64,000 nt of DNA from Cinclus cinclus (taxonomy: Eukaryota > Chordata > Aves > Passeriformes > Cinclidae). The stretch spans positions 12,309,925-12,373,924 of the forward strand of contig NC_085060.1 in NCBI RefSeq assembly GCF_963662255.1, read 5' to 3'. The notes beneath the pieces are model-generated. The model was not told the DNA's origin, ran no database searches, and saw nothing but the letters and a program-made list of their open reading frames with translations. Of this stretch, positions 1-12,675 are shown piece by piece. How positions within the stretch are numbered: the first letter of the stretch is position 1; the number at the start of each line of letters is the position of its first letter. Position numbers and translations under genes: made by a program.

Positions 1-321
1 GCCATCAGATGAAAGTATAGATTGCTTAACTTCACAGCACTAAGTACCAGTGTCTTTCTAAGAAATACCCTGAAGGTCACTGGCAATTAAAGCTCCCCAA
101 GGTCTCTTTCACTCGGGGAACGGTGACTGGCAGACACAAGGTCTCCACAAGTCAGACACTGTATAGCAACATAGCAAGTAGTAACTGAGCTGCATGGATT
201 TAAAAGGATGTTGAAAGGGCTTCCTACCTGGTACAAGTTGCTACTCCCCCTCACAGTCTGGAACCCTAGATGCTGGCTCTTCTCCTTAATTGCTGAGGTA
301 ACATATATTTCTCTAGTAAGA

Positions 322-370
322 AGTGGGGAAAGAGGAGGAAAAAAAAAAAGAGAGAAAAAAAAAAGAAAGG
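322..370. repeat. Purine-only A/G-rich tract
   Basis: A run of about 49 bases is made only of A and G, apart from one T near its start, with two A-runs of about ten bases separated by GAGAG. It is a low-complexity tract, and the small plus-strand open frame across it is lysine-rich only because of this composition. Confidence 0.8.
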
Positions 371-2613
371 TTCTATTGGCTGCAGCCTCCTTCTTAAAAG
401 GTTACTTCAAATGCCTTTCTCACTCCCTATTTATTTTCTCTCCCTCCCAGAAGAGCAGTTTAGAGGGAGAGTAAGGGAGTGTTTATCCTGGCTCTGAGGA
501 TGCACACGTGTGCGATAACTGCCTGCTCCCTGCAGTACAGCCGGCATGATGTGATGTGCATACTAAAGCAGTTTGCATTAGGCAAGGCTTAGCAGAGCCA
601 GCTTCCCAGTCTCCACCTTCTGTATCACACAACGAGCTTGCTCCCTTGAAAAGAGTGGGGCTGTAATGACAGGACGATAGGGCTCTGGTTAGAGTATAAA
701 TGCATTTTCTTTGAAGATAGTCTTTAAGGGAAAGCTTATATTTATGTATCACCTCACCTATGAGAGCACAGCAGCAGCTTTAAGTGAAAACGCAATACAG
801 TCATACAAATGTGCAAAAATTCCCTGTTGTTTGCTGTCATATGCCAAATGATATTAAAAGCAAAAACTAATGAGACATCTCCAGTTAGGAAACATTTATC
901 TGCTGCCATCTATCAAACAAGCAAAGGCGTAAATAAATAAATAACGCCTTAAAGAACAGACAGGCTTAAATGTCTACAGGCTCAAAGATAAATGCATGGT
1001 ATTTATACACTTTAGTCATGACTGAAAAACAGATACTTTATGAACAAGAATTAGCTCTAAAGTACTACATTTATCATAAATCTGAATAAATATTAGAGAA
1101 GGGCTCAAGCTGTAAAGCCCTGATTTGGATTTTGAACACTCCACAGCTCAGGAGTGCCTCAGTCTGGGGATTTGGCTCTGGCTTCTCTGTCCATATTAGC
1201 TGCTCATGCACACACTTACAGAATTACACAAAATAAGTAAGACTATACATGATTATATGAAAAAATCCCTTTGCTTGCCCAGGTGTAAGAGTAGAGTAGT
1301 AATGGCTACTCTGTTGGCTGCTGTTACTTTTTTCTTTTTTTTTTTAAATCAGGGATTTGATCTTTAGTTATAAAGCATATTTCCAAAGTCCACGTGCAGT
1401 TGGACTATTGTGCAACTTCTTAAACTATCTGGGCATCCTTTCTGGATGATACCCTTAGGAGCATCAGGAGTCAACAGGGACATGTTTCTTCCTTTGGGCT
1501 ACACCAGGCCTGACCAACCTAGAGGTAGGGAACTTCGCCTGAAATCTCTGTATATTCAGAGTAATTTTATAGCCATATATTGATATTCCATATTCAACTG
1601 TTCTACAATAATTTTTCTTCCTCCATGCTCTTTACCTCTCTGGCATGTTTATGAAAGGATCTGAGCTTTGGATAGGTGATTTAAGGGAGCCACCTTAGTT
1701 TCTTCCTTTTGTGAACACTTCTGACCTGCCTGGCAGCAGTATCAGGTGGGAGAGTTTGTTTGGTTGGATTTGTTTGTATATTGAGCATGAGTGACTAAGA
1801 CTGTGCTGATGTTCCAGCAGACAGCAGAAAAATTGTGTAATTACAATATTAGTATATTTTCCTCTCTATTAGAAAAATACTGTAATGCTTTGAAAGATTG
1901 TATTTGCCTTTTTATGGCTTCATCACTCAGGGAACCACAGTCATCTTATATCAACTTGTACACCTAAAACCTTCCCACTGGATGAATTCTCACCTTGTAG
2001 AAGGTAATGGTAGGGCTCCCCACATCCATGCTTCTGATTTCCATACTAGTTATTTACTTTTATTCTCAAAGTTCTCATGGGTCTCTATTTTGTACATGAT
2101 ATTTTCATAGTCCTTTACACTGACAATGCCTCTTATCTTTCCATGTAGCAGACTTTATCACACAGCATTTATACAAGGATTTTAAGTATATATTTTGTTC
2201 TTCCCAAGACTGATTCTTGATGAATTTTACTAGGAAATTTCTTCCAGTCTATTACTTCCATATTTAAAGCAAAGTCTCTTCAAGCCTGCAAAAAGCACTG
2301 GGATATGGTTCCGAAAAAACCCTGTTACAAAATATCTCCCTTCAATACCACAGTGCCATATAGTGCGATAAAATCTATAGCTAGGCATCCAAATAATGAA
2401 CTCCCCTTTCATTTCCATGTTTTGACTGAATGTTCTCAAAAAAGTTCTGGAAACATTGTGTTAAACCAAAATAAAAAAATGACAGGCTCACACTTGAATT
2501 AGTGCCACTACTTGAGGACAGAATACAGGCCTGGGTTTTAGTTCTGTATTGAAAATCTGGGGATTCAGTTAAAGTCTTCATCAGAACATTGGCAGTGCTG
2601 CTGATGTGTGCAG

Positions 2614-2638
2614 ACACAGGTGCACAGTGCACCTGTGT
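2614..2638. repeat. Perfect 11-bp inverted repeat with two E-boxes
   Basis: Arms ACACAGGTGCA and TGCACCTGTGT are exact reverse complements with a 3-base spacer (CAG). Each arm contains CAGGTG/CACCTG, the E-box type bound by ZEB, Snail and E-proteins. The palindrome is directly visible; any regulatory use is inference. Confidence 0.7.
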
Positions 2639-5600
2639 TACTCACAGCAGCAAAGACTGAAGTACTTTACAACCTTACAAGATGACAAAAGACTCTTGGA
2701 TTGTTTCTTTTCTATTGCTGTGTGTAGCTTTGATATCTATTAGAAGATTGTGGGTTTTGCTCACTATTAGTTATGAAGCTTGAAATCTCTATTCCAAGTG
2801 TAGTCTAAATTGACTCAAATATTGTCACTATGGACATAAATAAGTCAGAAACTGCTGAAATTAATTGCAAGCCTTAACCATTTTTCATACATTTTTTGTT
2901 AAAGACCCAGCATACCACTTTGAAGATATCCATTAAGATACCTATATCAAATATACACATATATGCACAGACATGTGTATAGATTGTAAATTACTGTAAG
3001 ATTTTCAATAAAGCACTCTACTTCCCACAGTCAGCTAAAGAAGACTTGAAAAGAAGGTGTTCCCCAAAAGGCTAGCAACAGGAAAAATTAAACTGCCTGT
3101 AGCCAATTTTAATACAACCTGCTATTCTTCGGATCCTATGACAGACATGAGTTCTGAGTGAAACGGAAGCAACATTTGTCTGGCTAAAAAATCTTTACAG
3201 ACAACTCTGCCAACAGACATTACACATTAACATTGACAATGTCTGATGTTCATTGTGCAAACATTCTCCTTGTGTTTCAAGTCAGAGCCAAAAGATATTT
3301 TATGGCTTACATAAAGTTTAGTGGCAACAGCAGAGGCATATTTTTATGGACAGTAGAGTAAAAGTCCTCCTGTTCCTGAAAAGGCTATTGGGGAACAGCT
3401 GGCAGGCACTGCCTGTTGAGAAGTGCAGATATTGGAGTATGAAATATACCTGTCATGCTTGCAAGGGTGGACACAAGCACTAGCCACCAAACCATTTTCT
3501 AGGCATTAATCACATCTTCCAAGAAAACTTTAGAAGCTGAGTCAGAAAATAATCAATTCACATTGAAAAAAAATAGAGGTGGGCTTGGTTATTTTTTGGG
3601 CGTGGTTAGGAAGGAAATGGGAAGGAGCCGTTCTAAAAATCCTGATTCCTTTGTAACACAAAGGTCAGCTTCTCACCCAGATTATCTAAAGATCAAAGAT
3701 ACACAGCTGTATGGGTCAAGGGAAACACAAAAGTTTTTCAAAAGGCACTTTCTGCCTTACTAGACAAAAGGAGGAAAAAACACACATTCAAAATGAAAAT
3801 AATATCTTCAAAAAAAATCCAAATTCATAAAAGTTTGAAACAAAAGGTTAGTTCTAAAACAAAAGGAGTATACATATAATTCATAGCAACATTAGTGTTA
3901 CTATCTTACATAGCTAGGCTTTAATCATTGCTTACCAAAATGTGGCATCATGTGTATTTCAAGTATTTTAGTGCTTGCTTCCTTTCTTCCTTCTTGCAGT
4001 TGGCAGGTATGACAGGCAAAATAAGGACTCTGTGCCTCTTGGTGTTTAACTTCTAGAAGTCTTATTTCAGAATGGTAACATCACCATTCCACGCTGACAA
4101 ACTTTATTGCCAATAATTTCAATGCAGGATAACCAGAAAAGCCTGACGTGTCATCATAGACCAAGAACTGGAAGTGAAGAGGGGCAGGAAGCTGCTCTTA
4201 TTCCCCACTTGCTCAGAAGCATAAGATGCTTTTAACAAGGACACAGCATTTTGGAACACTAAGGAAATTTTGAAACTATTTCTATTTCAAGCCAGTAACT
4301 TCTCTCTCCATGTCAAAAGAAAAAAAAAGTACAGCAAAGCCTTCATAGATACACTAGAGAAGTCTGCTTTGCAATTGACATATGACCAGCCTAAAGATGA
4401 AACTGGTATTCATGAAGAGGAAAAAAAAAAGATAGAAAAAATCCTGCTTTTTGGCTCATATACTGAGTTTGCTTTTGCAATAGGCAAATTATTATGCATC
4501 TTCATTAAATAGTGTCTATATTTGAAAGGAATGTTCCTGCTCATTACCTGAGAGAGCTTAAGTGTAAAAAGGCTGAAGGCCAAAAGAAGCGCTCCATATG
4601 ATTAGCTCTGATTTTCTGTTCTACATAAAGTACATCATTAAAATGAAATTACTATTCAGTGTAACCAATATAATTCAGTGCAACTGTTAGAATTAGTGTT
4701 TTCTTAAACTCCATTCTGTGAGAATGATCCAATCTCCTCCTCAAATACATATTTGCTCAGGGACAGAGAAGAGCAGGGTACCAAATTCCCATCACCTTTG
4801 GACACAAGCCAGTAGGAGATGGATAGAAAACTGCTCAGAGTACTAGTTTCTGTCATCAAAAAAATTATTTAAATATTTTTGGTTTAAATTTTAATACTCA
4901 AATTAAAAGTTGTAGTCCTGTGGCTGAGCATAGTAAAATAAGTTCTGCACAATATTTAGGAGATCAGTAAGAAAGATCTAAAATATCAGAACATGATAGC
5001 ACTTTTTTCTTTCCAGGAAAGCTAATCTATATTTAATAACAGAGCACCAGGAGAGGGGAACTCATAACAGGATAAGAAATATTACAGTGTTTCTCTTGTT
5101 AAGCATGAAATATAGCCATTAAATCGTTAAAACCTCTGTAGTGCTTAAATATGACAGAAGAAAATTGGTCCCAATGAGATTATATTATCCTATTGCAGTC
5201 TTTTAGAATTGTGAATGTGGACAGCAAGACTGGGAACTACACTACTTTTCAGTGAAATTTCAGGGTATACACCACCATTGTAGTGAATCAATTTTGACTT
5301 CCCAGAGAGATTTACACAGAGATGAAGAATACAGTCTATTAATCCCTTCATGTGTCCCCAGAGGGGAAACATTCTGCTTAATTAACAACTCTTAAAAATT
5401 TCAGACACATATTTGTTCTCTAAAACCAAAGTTAACAATTTGGATAATAGTAATATTTTTACTGATATACAAATGAGATCTCCACACACGTACAACAACA
5501 TACAAGACAACGTGCAGGTTTTGCAGAGGCCTTGCAGCTTGTCATTCTGTATCTACCTCTGCAGAGCTCTGGGCCTGATGGCACAGATGTGGCCAGATCC

Positions 5601-8600
5601 CCAGAAACGATGCTTTAGGGACTGCCTCTTGGAGCCCCAAATAACTTGGCAAAATCTGAAGCAGATCTGAAGCTGTTCAGTGCTGCTCTGGGATGGATGA
5701 GACACAACCAGATCCTCAATTCCCAAGGCAGGTATGGTGAAGAAGAATCATGTTTTCAAATATTTCAGAAGCACAAGAGTTTTCTGGGTTGTTTCTTTTA
5801 ATTATTTGTTTTAATACCAGATTGCATCCTTCCAATTGAAGTACCTCCCCCAAGTAAGAAAAAAGCTACCAGAAGTCCAGAGAACCTGTGAATCCTGCTA
5901 GGGTTTAACTACTCTCCCTATAAATCAGGGAGGTGTGAGAAGGTCTGTAACCCAGGAGGCACACAGACAGCGTGCCAGCTTCCCTCTGTGCATCTGCTCA
6001 GCCAAAGCACAGCCAAAAGATATTGAAACTCTTTGAAAATGGGAACAGCACCGGCCAAGTACCAGAAGCACTGCAAAATGGTCACAAAGCAAACTTCTGT
6101 CAGGTGATTAATAGCCAGTGTTTCTAGAATTTCAATTTTAATTACCTGCAGAATGTTTGCACATACCGGAAATGCTATTGTCTTGACACCACTTCTGCAT
6201 TTTTTATCCAAAATATATCTTGATAGAAAGAAAAGCTTACAATTTTACTCTCTTTTTGACTTTCTGGTAATCAGCCATTGAAAATAAAACAAATGTCAAC
6301 AAATACCATTTTCACTCTAATTTTATAGACCCTGACAGCCTTCAGCAGCTTACTGTCTGCTAATTCCTTTAATAACCTTATTTCTCTGTGTCATGTGTTC
6401 TAGTTTATTACTTCCTTTTTAAATCAAGTGATAACCCCAGAGGAAACAAAGCATCTACTCCTAGCAGTGTGGTGGAAACAGCACAGCTGGAGAAAACTGG
6501 TATCTAATCATGAGGTATTATTGCTTTTCCAGCAATGGTATCACCAGTGGCTCTATAGGGCTTTCCTGACGCATCAGGCTCCTTCATTTTTTTATGATAA
6601 GTAACTTGACTTTTATTTCATTTTCACTAGTGCATCAAAAATAGTGTTTATGAAATTGTTTTCATTCTAAATCTAAGACTCCTAGGCTAGCTCCAATTTT
6701 TTTTTTCCTTTTTTTCAGTCTTTTTTGGAAAGGCAGTAGACACGTTTAACATACACTATCCCTTTGGCATCATTTTGTCGAGGGTATTTTTTTCTTCTGG
6801 GGAAACAGGCTGAAAATTCCAGGTTAGAAGACAGTGACTTAGTTAGGAAAACTTAAATTTTCATCTTAAAGGTAAATTCAATTCTGATGCCCCATGCCAA
6901 AATTGCACCCTGAAAAGCCATAGTGGGATTGGCTCAAGACTGAAGTACAGACCCTGGCTGCAGAGCAAAGCCAGGCACCTGAGAGGAGCCAGCAGTAACA
7001 GCTCGGCTGACTGGTGTGACTGTAATGTTCAAATTCATGTAGAATTGTGCTAAAATGTCTGGGTAAAGCCAAGAAAGGGATTGTGACACAGCCCAGAAAG
7101 CTGCTCAGGTCCCAGCATGCAAACATTAATTAATGCCTCAAACATTTTTCATTTCAGTATCTTAGGAAGAAAACCAAAAACCATTAAAGAATTTAAGACT
7201 TGTGAAAGGACACAGGAGGCCCATGGGATGTTTTACTCATGCAGACTTCTGCTGTGTAAGAAATGGTGAGCTGTTTCCTATCACTTTTCTACATCTTACA
7301 CTACATATGGTGGTAGGAGGACCCATATTTTAATTTAGCATTGGAGACAACATAGCTTGTTTTTATTCAGAGTGCTTATTTCAGGTTCCTCCTATGTACT
7401 AGGGTGATCTTGCAAGAAAGCCCTGACTCAATGACCTTTGCAAAGACAAGAATTTGTAACTTAGATTTTGTAGAACTCAATCAAAAATACCTTCCAAATG
7501 CAGTAATATCAAAGGAGGTAATAAAACATTAATAGAAGAAAGTTAAATTAAATTATGCTTAAGACTTAATTCAGTATCTCTTCTGTCCCAAGTATTTTAT
7601 TCTTATAATGCTGGTCAATTTAAAATTTACTTCCACATCTCTTGACTTTTCACCTTGATTGCTAATTTGAAAATAGAAATGCAGGTATAAGATCCAAGTA
7701 ACACAAAATTTTTCAGAGAAACTTTGCAAACTTTACATTTTTTTAATTAAGTTTTGTAAAGTATTTGCTCCTTACTCTAAAGGAGGGGATCTTATTGCTT
7801 CCCCTCTTGAAAATAGAGCCAGAAAGATATTTATGGATTTGGCCAGCTATTTGTTCTGAAATAGAAATAGAGTAACTTTGATATTCAGAAGATATATGTC
7901 TCCATATGTACAGGAATTAGTGGAACAGAAAACTCTGTTTAAGCACATAGGATTTAACATTGTGTGCTTTTTGTACTGTTTTCCTTTGTGGTTCGCCTAC
8001 ACAAAACCCTCAGTATCATCACAGAATTAATATTGTGCAAAAACTCTTTTTGACTTTATTGGGAAAAAAAAGTAATCAATGTAATCCAAATCAGTTCCTT
8101 TGCTCCTTTTTTTTCATTTCAGAACAAAATGAAAAAAAATTCTCATGGGTAAAGAATTATTAACTGTAGAGGAGAATCAAATGAGATGATTCAAGAGGAG
8201 GGAGACTGACAGTAGCAGATACCAAGTACTCTGTCAGAAACTCAGCATAACTAAAAGTAGTTTATTTTTTTTTTCAAGATGAGCAAAAGTTTGGTTTAAA
8301 AAAAAACAGAGTTAAGATTACTCATGGCTCAATAGATGGAGAGTAAGTTAATTAAATTGCATGAGCTATTAATATTGGGGAATAAAACAGCAAAATGGCC
8401 AATCTCTTTGATCAGCAAGATGACAACTCCTTTTTTTCACCACGGATATCAGTATTATTTTTAGATAAATTGAGAATAAGACCTCAGTGGGATCTAGAAT
8501 CTGTCATGTGTGCCATCCATTAATGCTATTCAGGTCAGCACTGCCAATGGTGAGCATTGCACAAGCTGGACTGGCAACTTGCAATAGTTCACAAAAAAGA

Positions 8601-9169
8601 GACATCCCATGCCTTAAATTCAGTAGCAGAAGTAGGTCAAATTTAGTTACAGTTGAACCCTGCTTTTCCATTCTGTTACACAATGGCCACCATCCTAGGG
8701 AGAAGGGCAAAGACACAAAACTGTGCTCTTTTGTGCAGAAAAATAAATAGTTTATCACACCCTTCTGTATCATAACTCAAAAAGTGCACATCACAGCATG
8801 GGGAAATCAAGAATCCTTTTAAATGTTCTTTTTGCCCCTTGTGCAGATACAAGGGCAGCTGTTCAAAGCAGGGCATCTTATGCACAGACCTAAAGCTCAG
8901 GCCCATGAGGAAAGGTCTCCAGCAGCAATGGGCTCATCTGAGCCCCTGAGTGATTAACAGGAACATGCCATCTCCAGGGACAAGAATTCTCACACTTTAT
9001 TCTGATGCTAAGCACCACCCGACCCACTGTACCTCAGTCCACCCTATTCCTGGGACTTTACCAATGACACCTTTGATGAGCCTGTTAATTATTCTGAGGT
9101 CGAGGTGGCAGAACAGCACTGAAGTAACTACCCAGATGCTCACCTCTTTCCAGAGGACATATGTGACCC

Positions 9170-9362
9170 TGTTTCTGAGATTCAGAGATTTGTTTCAGGT
9201 GGGAAACATCTTTAAGATCAAGCCCTACCATTAAGCCAGCACTGCAAAGTCCACCACTAAGCCACATATGCACCTCTTTTAAATTCCCTCAGATTTAAAA
9301 CACTTTACTGAAAAGTGAGTTCCAATGTTTAGCAACTCTTTCTGTGAAGACATTTCTTTTAG
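9170..9362 (-). mobile_element. CR1 LINE 3' fragment (CR1-Y-like), minus strand
   Basis: Read on the plus strand, this is the complement of a CR1 3' region. It has a degraded start ('ttcaggtgggaaacatc'), then 'agcactgcaaagtccacca' and 'ctaagccacatatgcacc', and ends with 'ctttctgtgaagaca', all standard phrases of the avian CR1 3' region in reverse orientation. It is a truncated, non-functional copy with no reverse-transcriptase domain. The same wording appears in plus orientation at 61896-62253, so the two are related subfamily members. The right boundary is approximate because similarity fades into AT-rich DNA. Confidence 0.85.
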
Positions 9363-12101
9363 TGCAGACACTACTTCTGTGATTTGTTCCAGAATACCTG
9401 ACTACTTTTGAATGCCTATTTATAGTTTAATGGAGTAATCACCATCCCCAGAATCCCCAGAGAATTTCAGACAGGAAATGAATGTTTTAAAAAAGTCTGT
9501 TTTACTTAGTCTGTTTTGGTGGGTTTTATGTATACTTTCTAAAACCCTTTAGCAAATGAAGACATTTGCAGTAAGCACTTAAACAGCAAGCATAGATACT
9601 TTTGATTACAAAAAAAAAATCCATGACAGCACAGAAATAAGATAAAAAGAAATCTGTTGCCACTCATTACATAAAGCTGTATGACCTGGTTAACCCCACC
9701 CCATATTAAGAGAGGGGATATATTCTCTCTATCAAAATTTAAAAATAACAGATAAAAAGAAAAAAAATATAGAGATCTCTGCCAGCACAACAGAAGACAT
9801 AGGACCACGACACTTCAGCTCTTATGCTCTGTATCACAAATGACAGTGCTGGGTGCTCTTTCAGACACCTTTTCATCCTCGCCTCTGCCTCTGGCTACCA
9901 CAGGATATTTTGTGATTTTCTCACATAGCAAGCAGTAGTTCATACCTCAGAATCCCAAGCAAGCTGTATAAAATGCCTGGAAGGCACCCCTCGGGAGGCA
10001 GGAGGAAACATAACAAGCTACAGCAGAGAAGCCTGTGTCTCCCTGCTGCATGAAAGCGGGTTGGCTGTGACTGCCAGCGAGAAGAAATCCTAAATGGCTT
10101 GGAAGTAACAATTCTAAACATTTAATTTACATTTGCTGTTTCTGTTCCTAATTTGCCTTTCAGTGAAATGGTGTTTATCCCTTCTTTATTGTTAGCATGC
10201 AAATGTTTCATGCTGTCCCCATTTCCTCCACAGTCAGGCTATCATTATACTGTAAGATACTGTAGATTAATGATAAATGCAGGTTTATGAACTATTGCAA
10301 AATAAACTGATCTGCATCCCCAATCTAGCATGCCACACCACAGGCCTCACTCACAAGCAGATTACACCATCACTGATATTTTTCAATCTTGACATAGTGG
10401 GGGCTTTTCTAATCTGACTCTGGAATATGTGAAATTCATGCATAGGGAGGGAATTTACAGAAGGCACACACTTATTTTGAAATCTCCCTGATTTTTATGA
10501 AAGTTGCATAAAAAACTGCTGCATATCTCTAAGCTGAGAGGCAGTCCCAAAGTAAATCTTCTGTCTGCAGCATGAAACTGCCTGCATAATATACTAAGCA
10601 ATAGCATCTCATGCAAACAAGACAGTATCTACCACTAAAGGAAATTAGTGTGGAAGCCAGGTGTGCTTAGCAGCCAGACCTGGAACCTTCTCTCTTTTCT
10701 TGCTAGATATGTGGCAGTTACTAAGATACCAACAAATCTCCCCCCCCCTTTTTTGTTTTGTATCAACATACACAAAACCTCTGTGTCATTACATAGCAAA
10801 CACATTATGAAGCATATTTCATTTGGACTCACTTTGATGAACTGTGTACCTCAGACCTGAATAACTAAAACAGACTTTGAAAATTACATCAAGACAAAAA
10901 AATGTGAAGATAGGTTATTTAAGTAATTGAATTTCATTAGATTTGCTCATCAAAGTGCTTATTTCCTTCCACATCTGACAACAACTGTACAGAAAACGTC
11001 CCGAGTTTATCTAAGAGACACTGGGAATGCTTTATGAGAACTGTATCCTTCCTTCTTGAATGCACCCTGTATAAACTTATTTATTTGTACTTGAATAATG
11101 TGTGGAGCTACAGACATGGGATCAAAATTTGGTTGTCCCTGGTGTCAAATAAACCAGTAACAGCAACAACAATAACAACAACAGCTTCTTTCCTCAAGAG
11201 AGGTCATACAACAGACAACACATGGAGACAGAAAAAGCAAAGGGAGCACCAGAACCTCTGAGAATACTCATCTCAGCAGGGAGGCAATCCTGATACTAAA
11301 TCACCCACTCCCTCCTTGTCAAGTTTTTGCAGCCTCTTGCATGGGAGATCTCGAAGGGGGCTGTGAAGTTGGATGCTTGCAGATGTTTACAAAGAGCTCA
11401 TCTTATGCGAGCAAAACAACAGGGGAAAAACGGGACAGACTTGTTTAGAAATACACAGGCAAAAACCCAGAGCTTTTTTTTAAATTTTGTTGTTTGTTTT
11501 TTTTTTAATTTGTTAAAAAACAAAACAAAAACAAAAACAAAAACAAACAAAAAAAACTAAAAAAACTTTTCTGTATTCCTGAGTTGGAGTTCATTCTTAA
11601 TTAAGTGCAATAACTGTTCTTGGAATTCTCACATGTCAGAATGAAACTATTAAAAATGCCCTGTTTCTCTAGAGGGGCAAAGAAACATGAAGGAAAAAGG
11701 AAAAGGACTTACCAAGTGGCGTTGTGATGAGCAGCTCTACTAATTCAGGGTAGTGCAAGCCATATATATTCCTGCACATTCCCCTGACCCAAATTTAGAT
11801 GGCAAAATGCATTAGCAAAACTGATTATCCATCAGCTATTACAAACCAAGAAATCGTAAGAGCTGGATTTGGGTATGTGTGCCCAGAAAAGGTTGAGAAT
11901 GTGCCTAGTGAGAACAATAAATATTAGCAAAACTTGTGCTCTTTCCAAGAACCATTGCTTTTATACCACCTAAGTGGCCCAAAGGGGCCCTAACCACCCA
12001 CAACGTGTCCATCAAGAACAACCTACAAATGGAAACTGCTGTTGCATTTGTGTTGGGTCCTGGTCCTACAAACAGCACAAGACAAACTCCTACAACTTCC
12101 T
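9363..12101. other. Non-coding interval between CR1 fragments
   Basis: No gene is recognised here. The interval is AT-rich with a C8 followed by a T-run near 10740-10755, a CAA-rich patch near 11163-11185 and the T-rich/A-rich pair described separately at 11474-11565. The segment 11935-12101 is somewhat more GC-rich and abuts the next CR1 fragment; I could not assign it to a repeat family. Confidence 0.6.
11474..11565. repeat. T-rich tract followed by (CAAAA)n tract
   Basis: A T-rich half (about 11474-11514) is followed at once by a CAAAA/CAAAAA repeat (about 11514-11565), so the two halves are nearly complementary and could fold into an imperfect hairpin. It looks like either facing poly(A)-type tails or expanded simple sequence. 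It creates a lysine/threonine-rich tail in a spurious open frame. Confidence 0.75.
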
Positions 12102-12315
12102 GAGTCGGAAGAGACCCACAAGGATGATCAAAGTCCGGCTCCTGACCCTGAACAAGATCGCCCCAAGAATCACACCATGTGTTGTCCAAATGCTCCTTGC
12201 ATTCTGCCAGGCTTGGCGTTGCAACCACTTCCCTGAGGAGAAGTTTCAGTGCCCAGCTACTCTCTGGGTTGGGAATCTTTTCCTAACATTTAACCTAAAC
12301 CTCTCCTGACACACA
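12102..12315 (-). mobile_element. CR1 LINE 3' fragment, minus strand
   Basis: From 'gagtcggaagagacccaca' onward the sequence follows an avian CR1 3' region in reverse orientation. Recognisable phrases are 'cccaagaatcacaccatgtg', 'tgtccaaatgctccttg', 'gccaggcttggcgt', 'accacttccctgaggag' and 'taacctaaacctctcctgac'. Similarity stops abruptly after the last phrase. It is a 5'-truncated dead copy. Short open frames on both strands across it are by-products of its higher GC content. Another CR1 3' end lies about 225 bp to the right on the same strand and is a separate insertion. Confidence 0.88.
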
Positions 12316-12540
12316 CAAGGATGAGAATTCTCTCCAGCCATATCTCCCATCTACTTGAGCCATTCTGAAGTCCCTTTGAACTTTTTGAGAAGGCACAGCA
12401 AGATGACTGCAATGCCCTCAAGTCTTTGTACACCCAGGAAAGTCAGGTCGCACCAGCCCAAGGGCAAGGCCAAGCCACAGCTGGGCCAGCATCACTGGAA
12501 CCTGAAACTAACTTCAGTTTCAAACTGTCTGGAACCACAT

Positions 12541-12675
12541 CTACACAATCGCAGAACCACAGAATGGATGGGGTTGCAAGGATCCAGAGTGGGTCGCCGG
12601 GTCCAACCTCCCTGCTCAAGCAGGGTCATCCCAGAGCACATGGCACAGGATTGTGTCCAGACATCTGTTTGTGCC
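12541..12675 (-). mobile_element. CR1 LINE 3' fragment, minus strand
   Basis: Phrases such as 'cagaaccacagaatggatg', 'gggtccaacctccctgctc', 'aagcagggtcatcccagag' and 'attgtgtccagacatct' are the reverse orientation of a CR1 3' end. The CACAGAATGG start is the complement of the element's 3' terminus, so this copy has its own 3' end and is not a continuation of the copy at 12102-12315. It is only about 135 bp long and carries no coding capacity. Confidence 0.88.

Larger units (their letters stand above)
1..9169. other. AT-rich non-coding DNA, no gene recognised
   Basis: I see no convincing exon, RNA gene or intact mobile element in this stretch. The open frames are all under 100 codons, overlap on both strands and have no recognisable domain. 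A lysine-rich frame at 4270-4512 (+) follows from A-rich DNA rather than from a known protein. Small features inside are a purine-rich tract at 322-370, T-rich runs near 1328-1346 and 6698-6718, and a perfect inverted repeat at 2614-2638. It could be intergenic or intronic. Confidence 0.7.

Noticed and set aside
4270..4512. Lysine- and glutamate-rich 80-codon frame
   Set aside because: The charge comes from poly-A and GA-rich DNA; no family resemblance.
11905..12309. Overlapping 107- and 111-codon frames on both strands
   Set aside because: They lie over the CR1 3' fragment at 12102-12315 and its flank; frames on both strands show this is composition, not coding.
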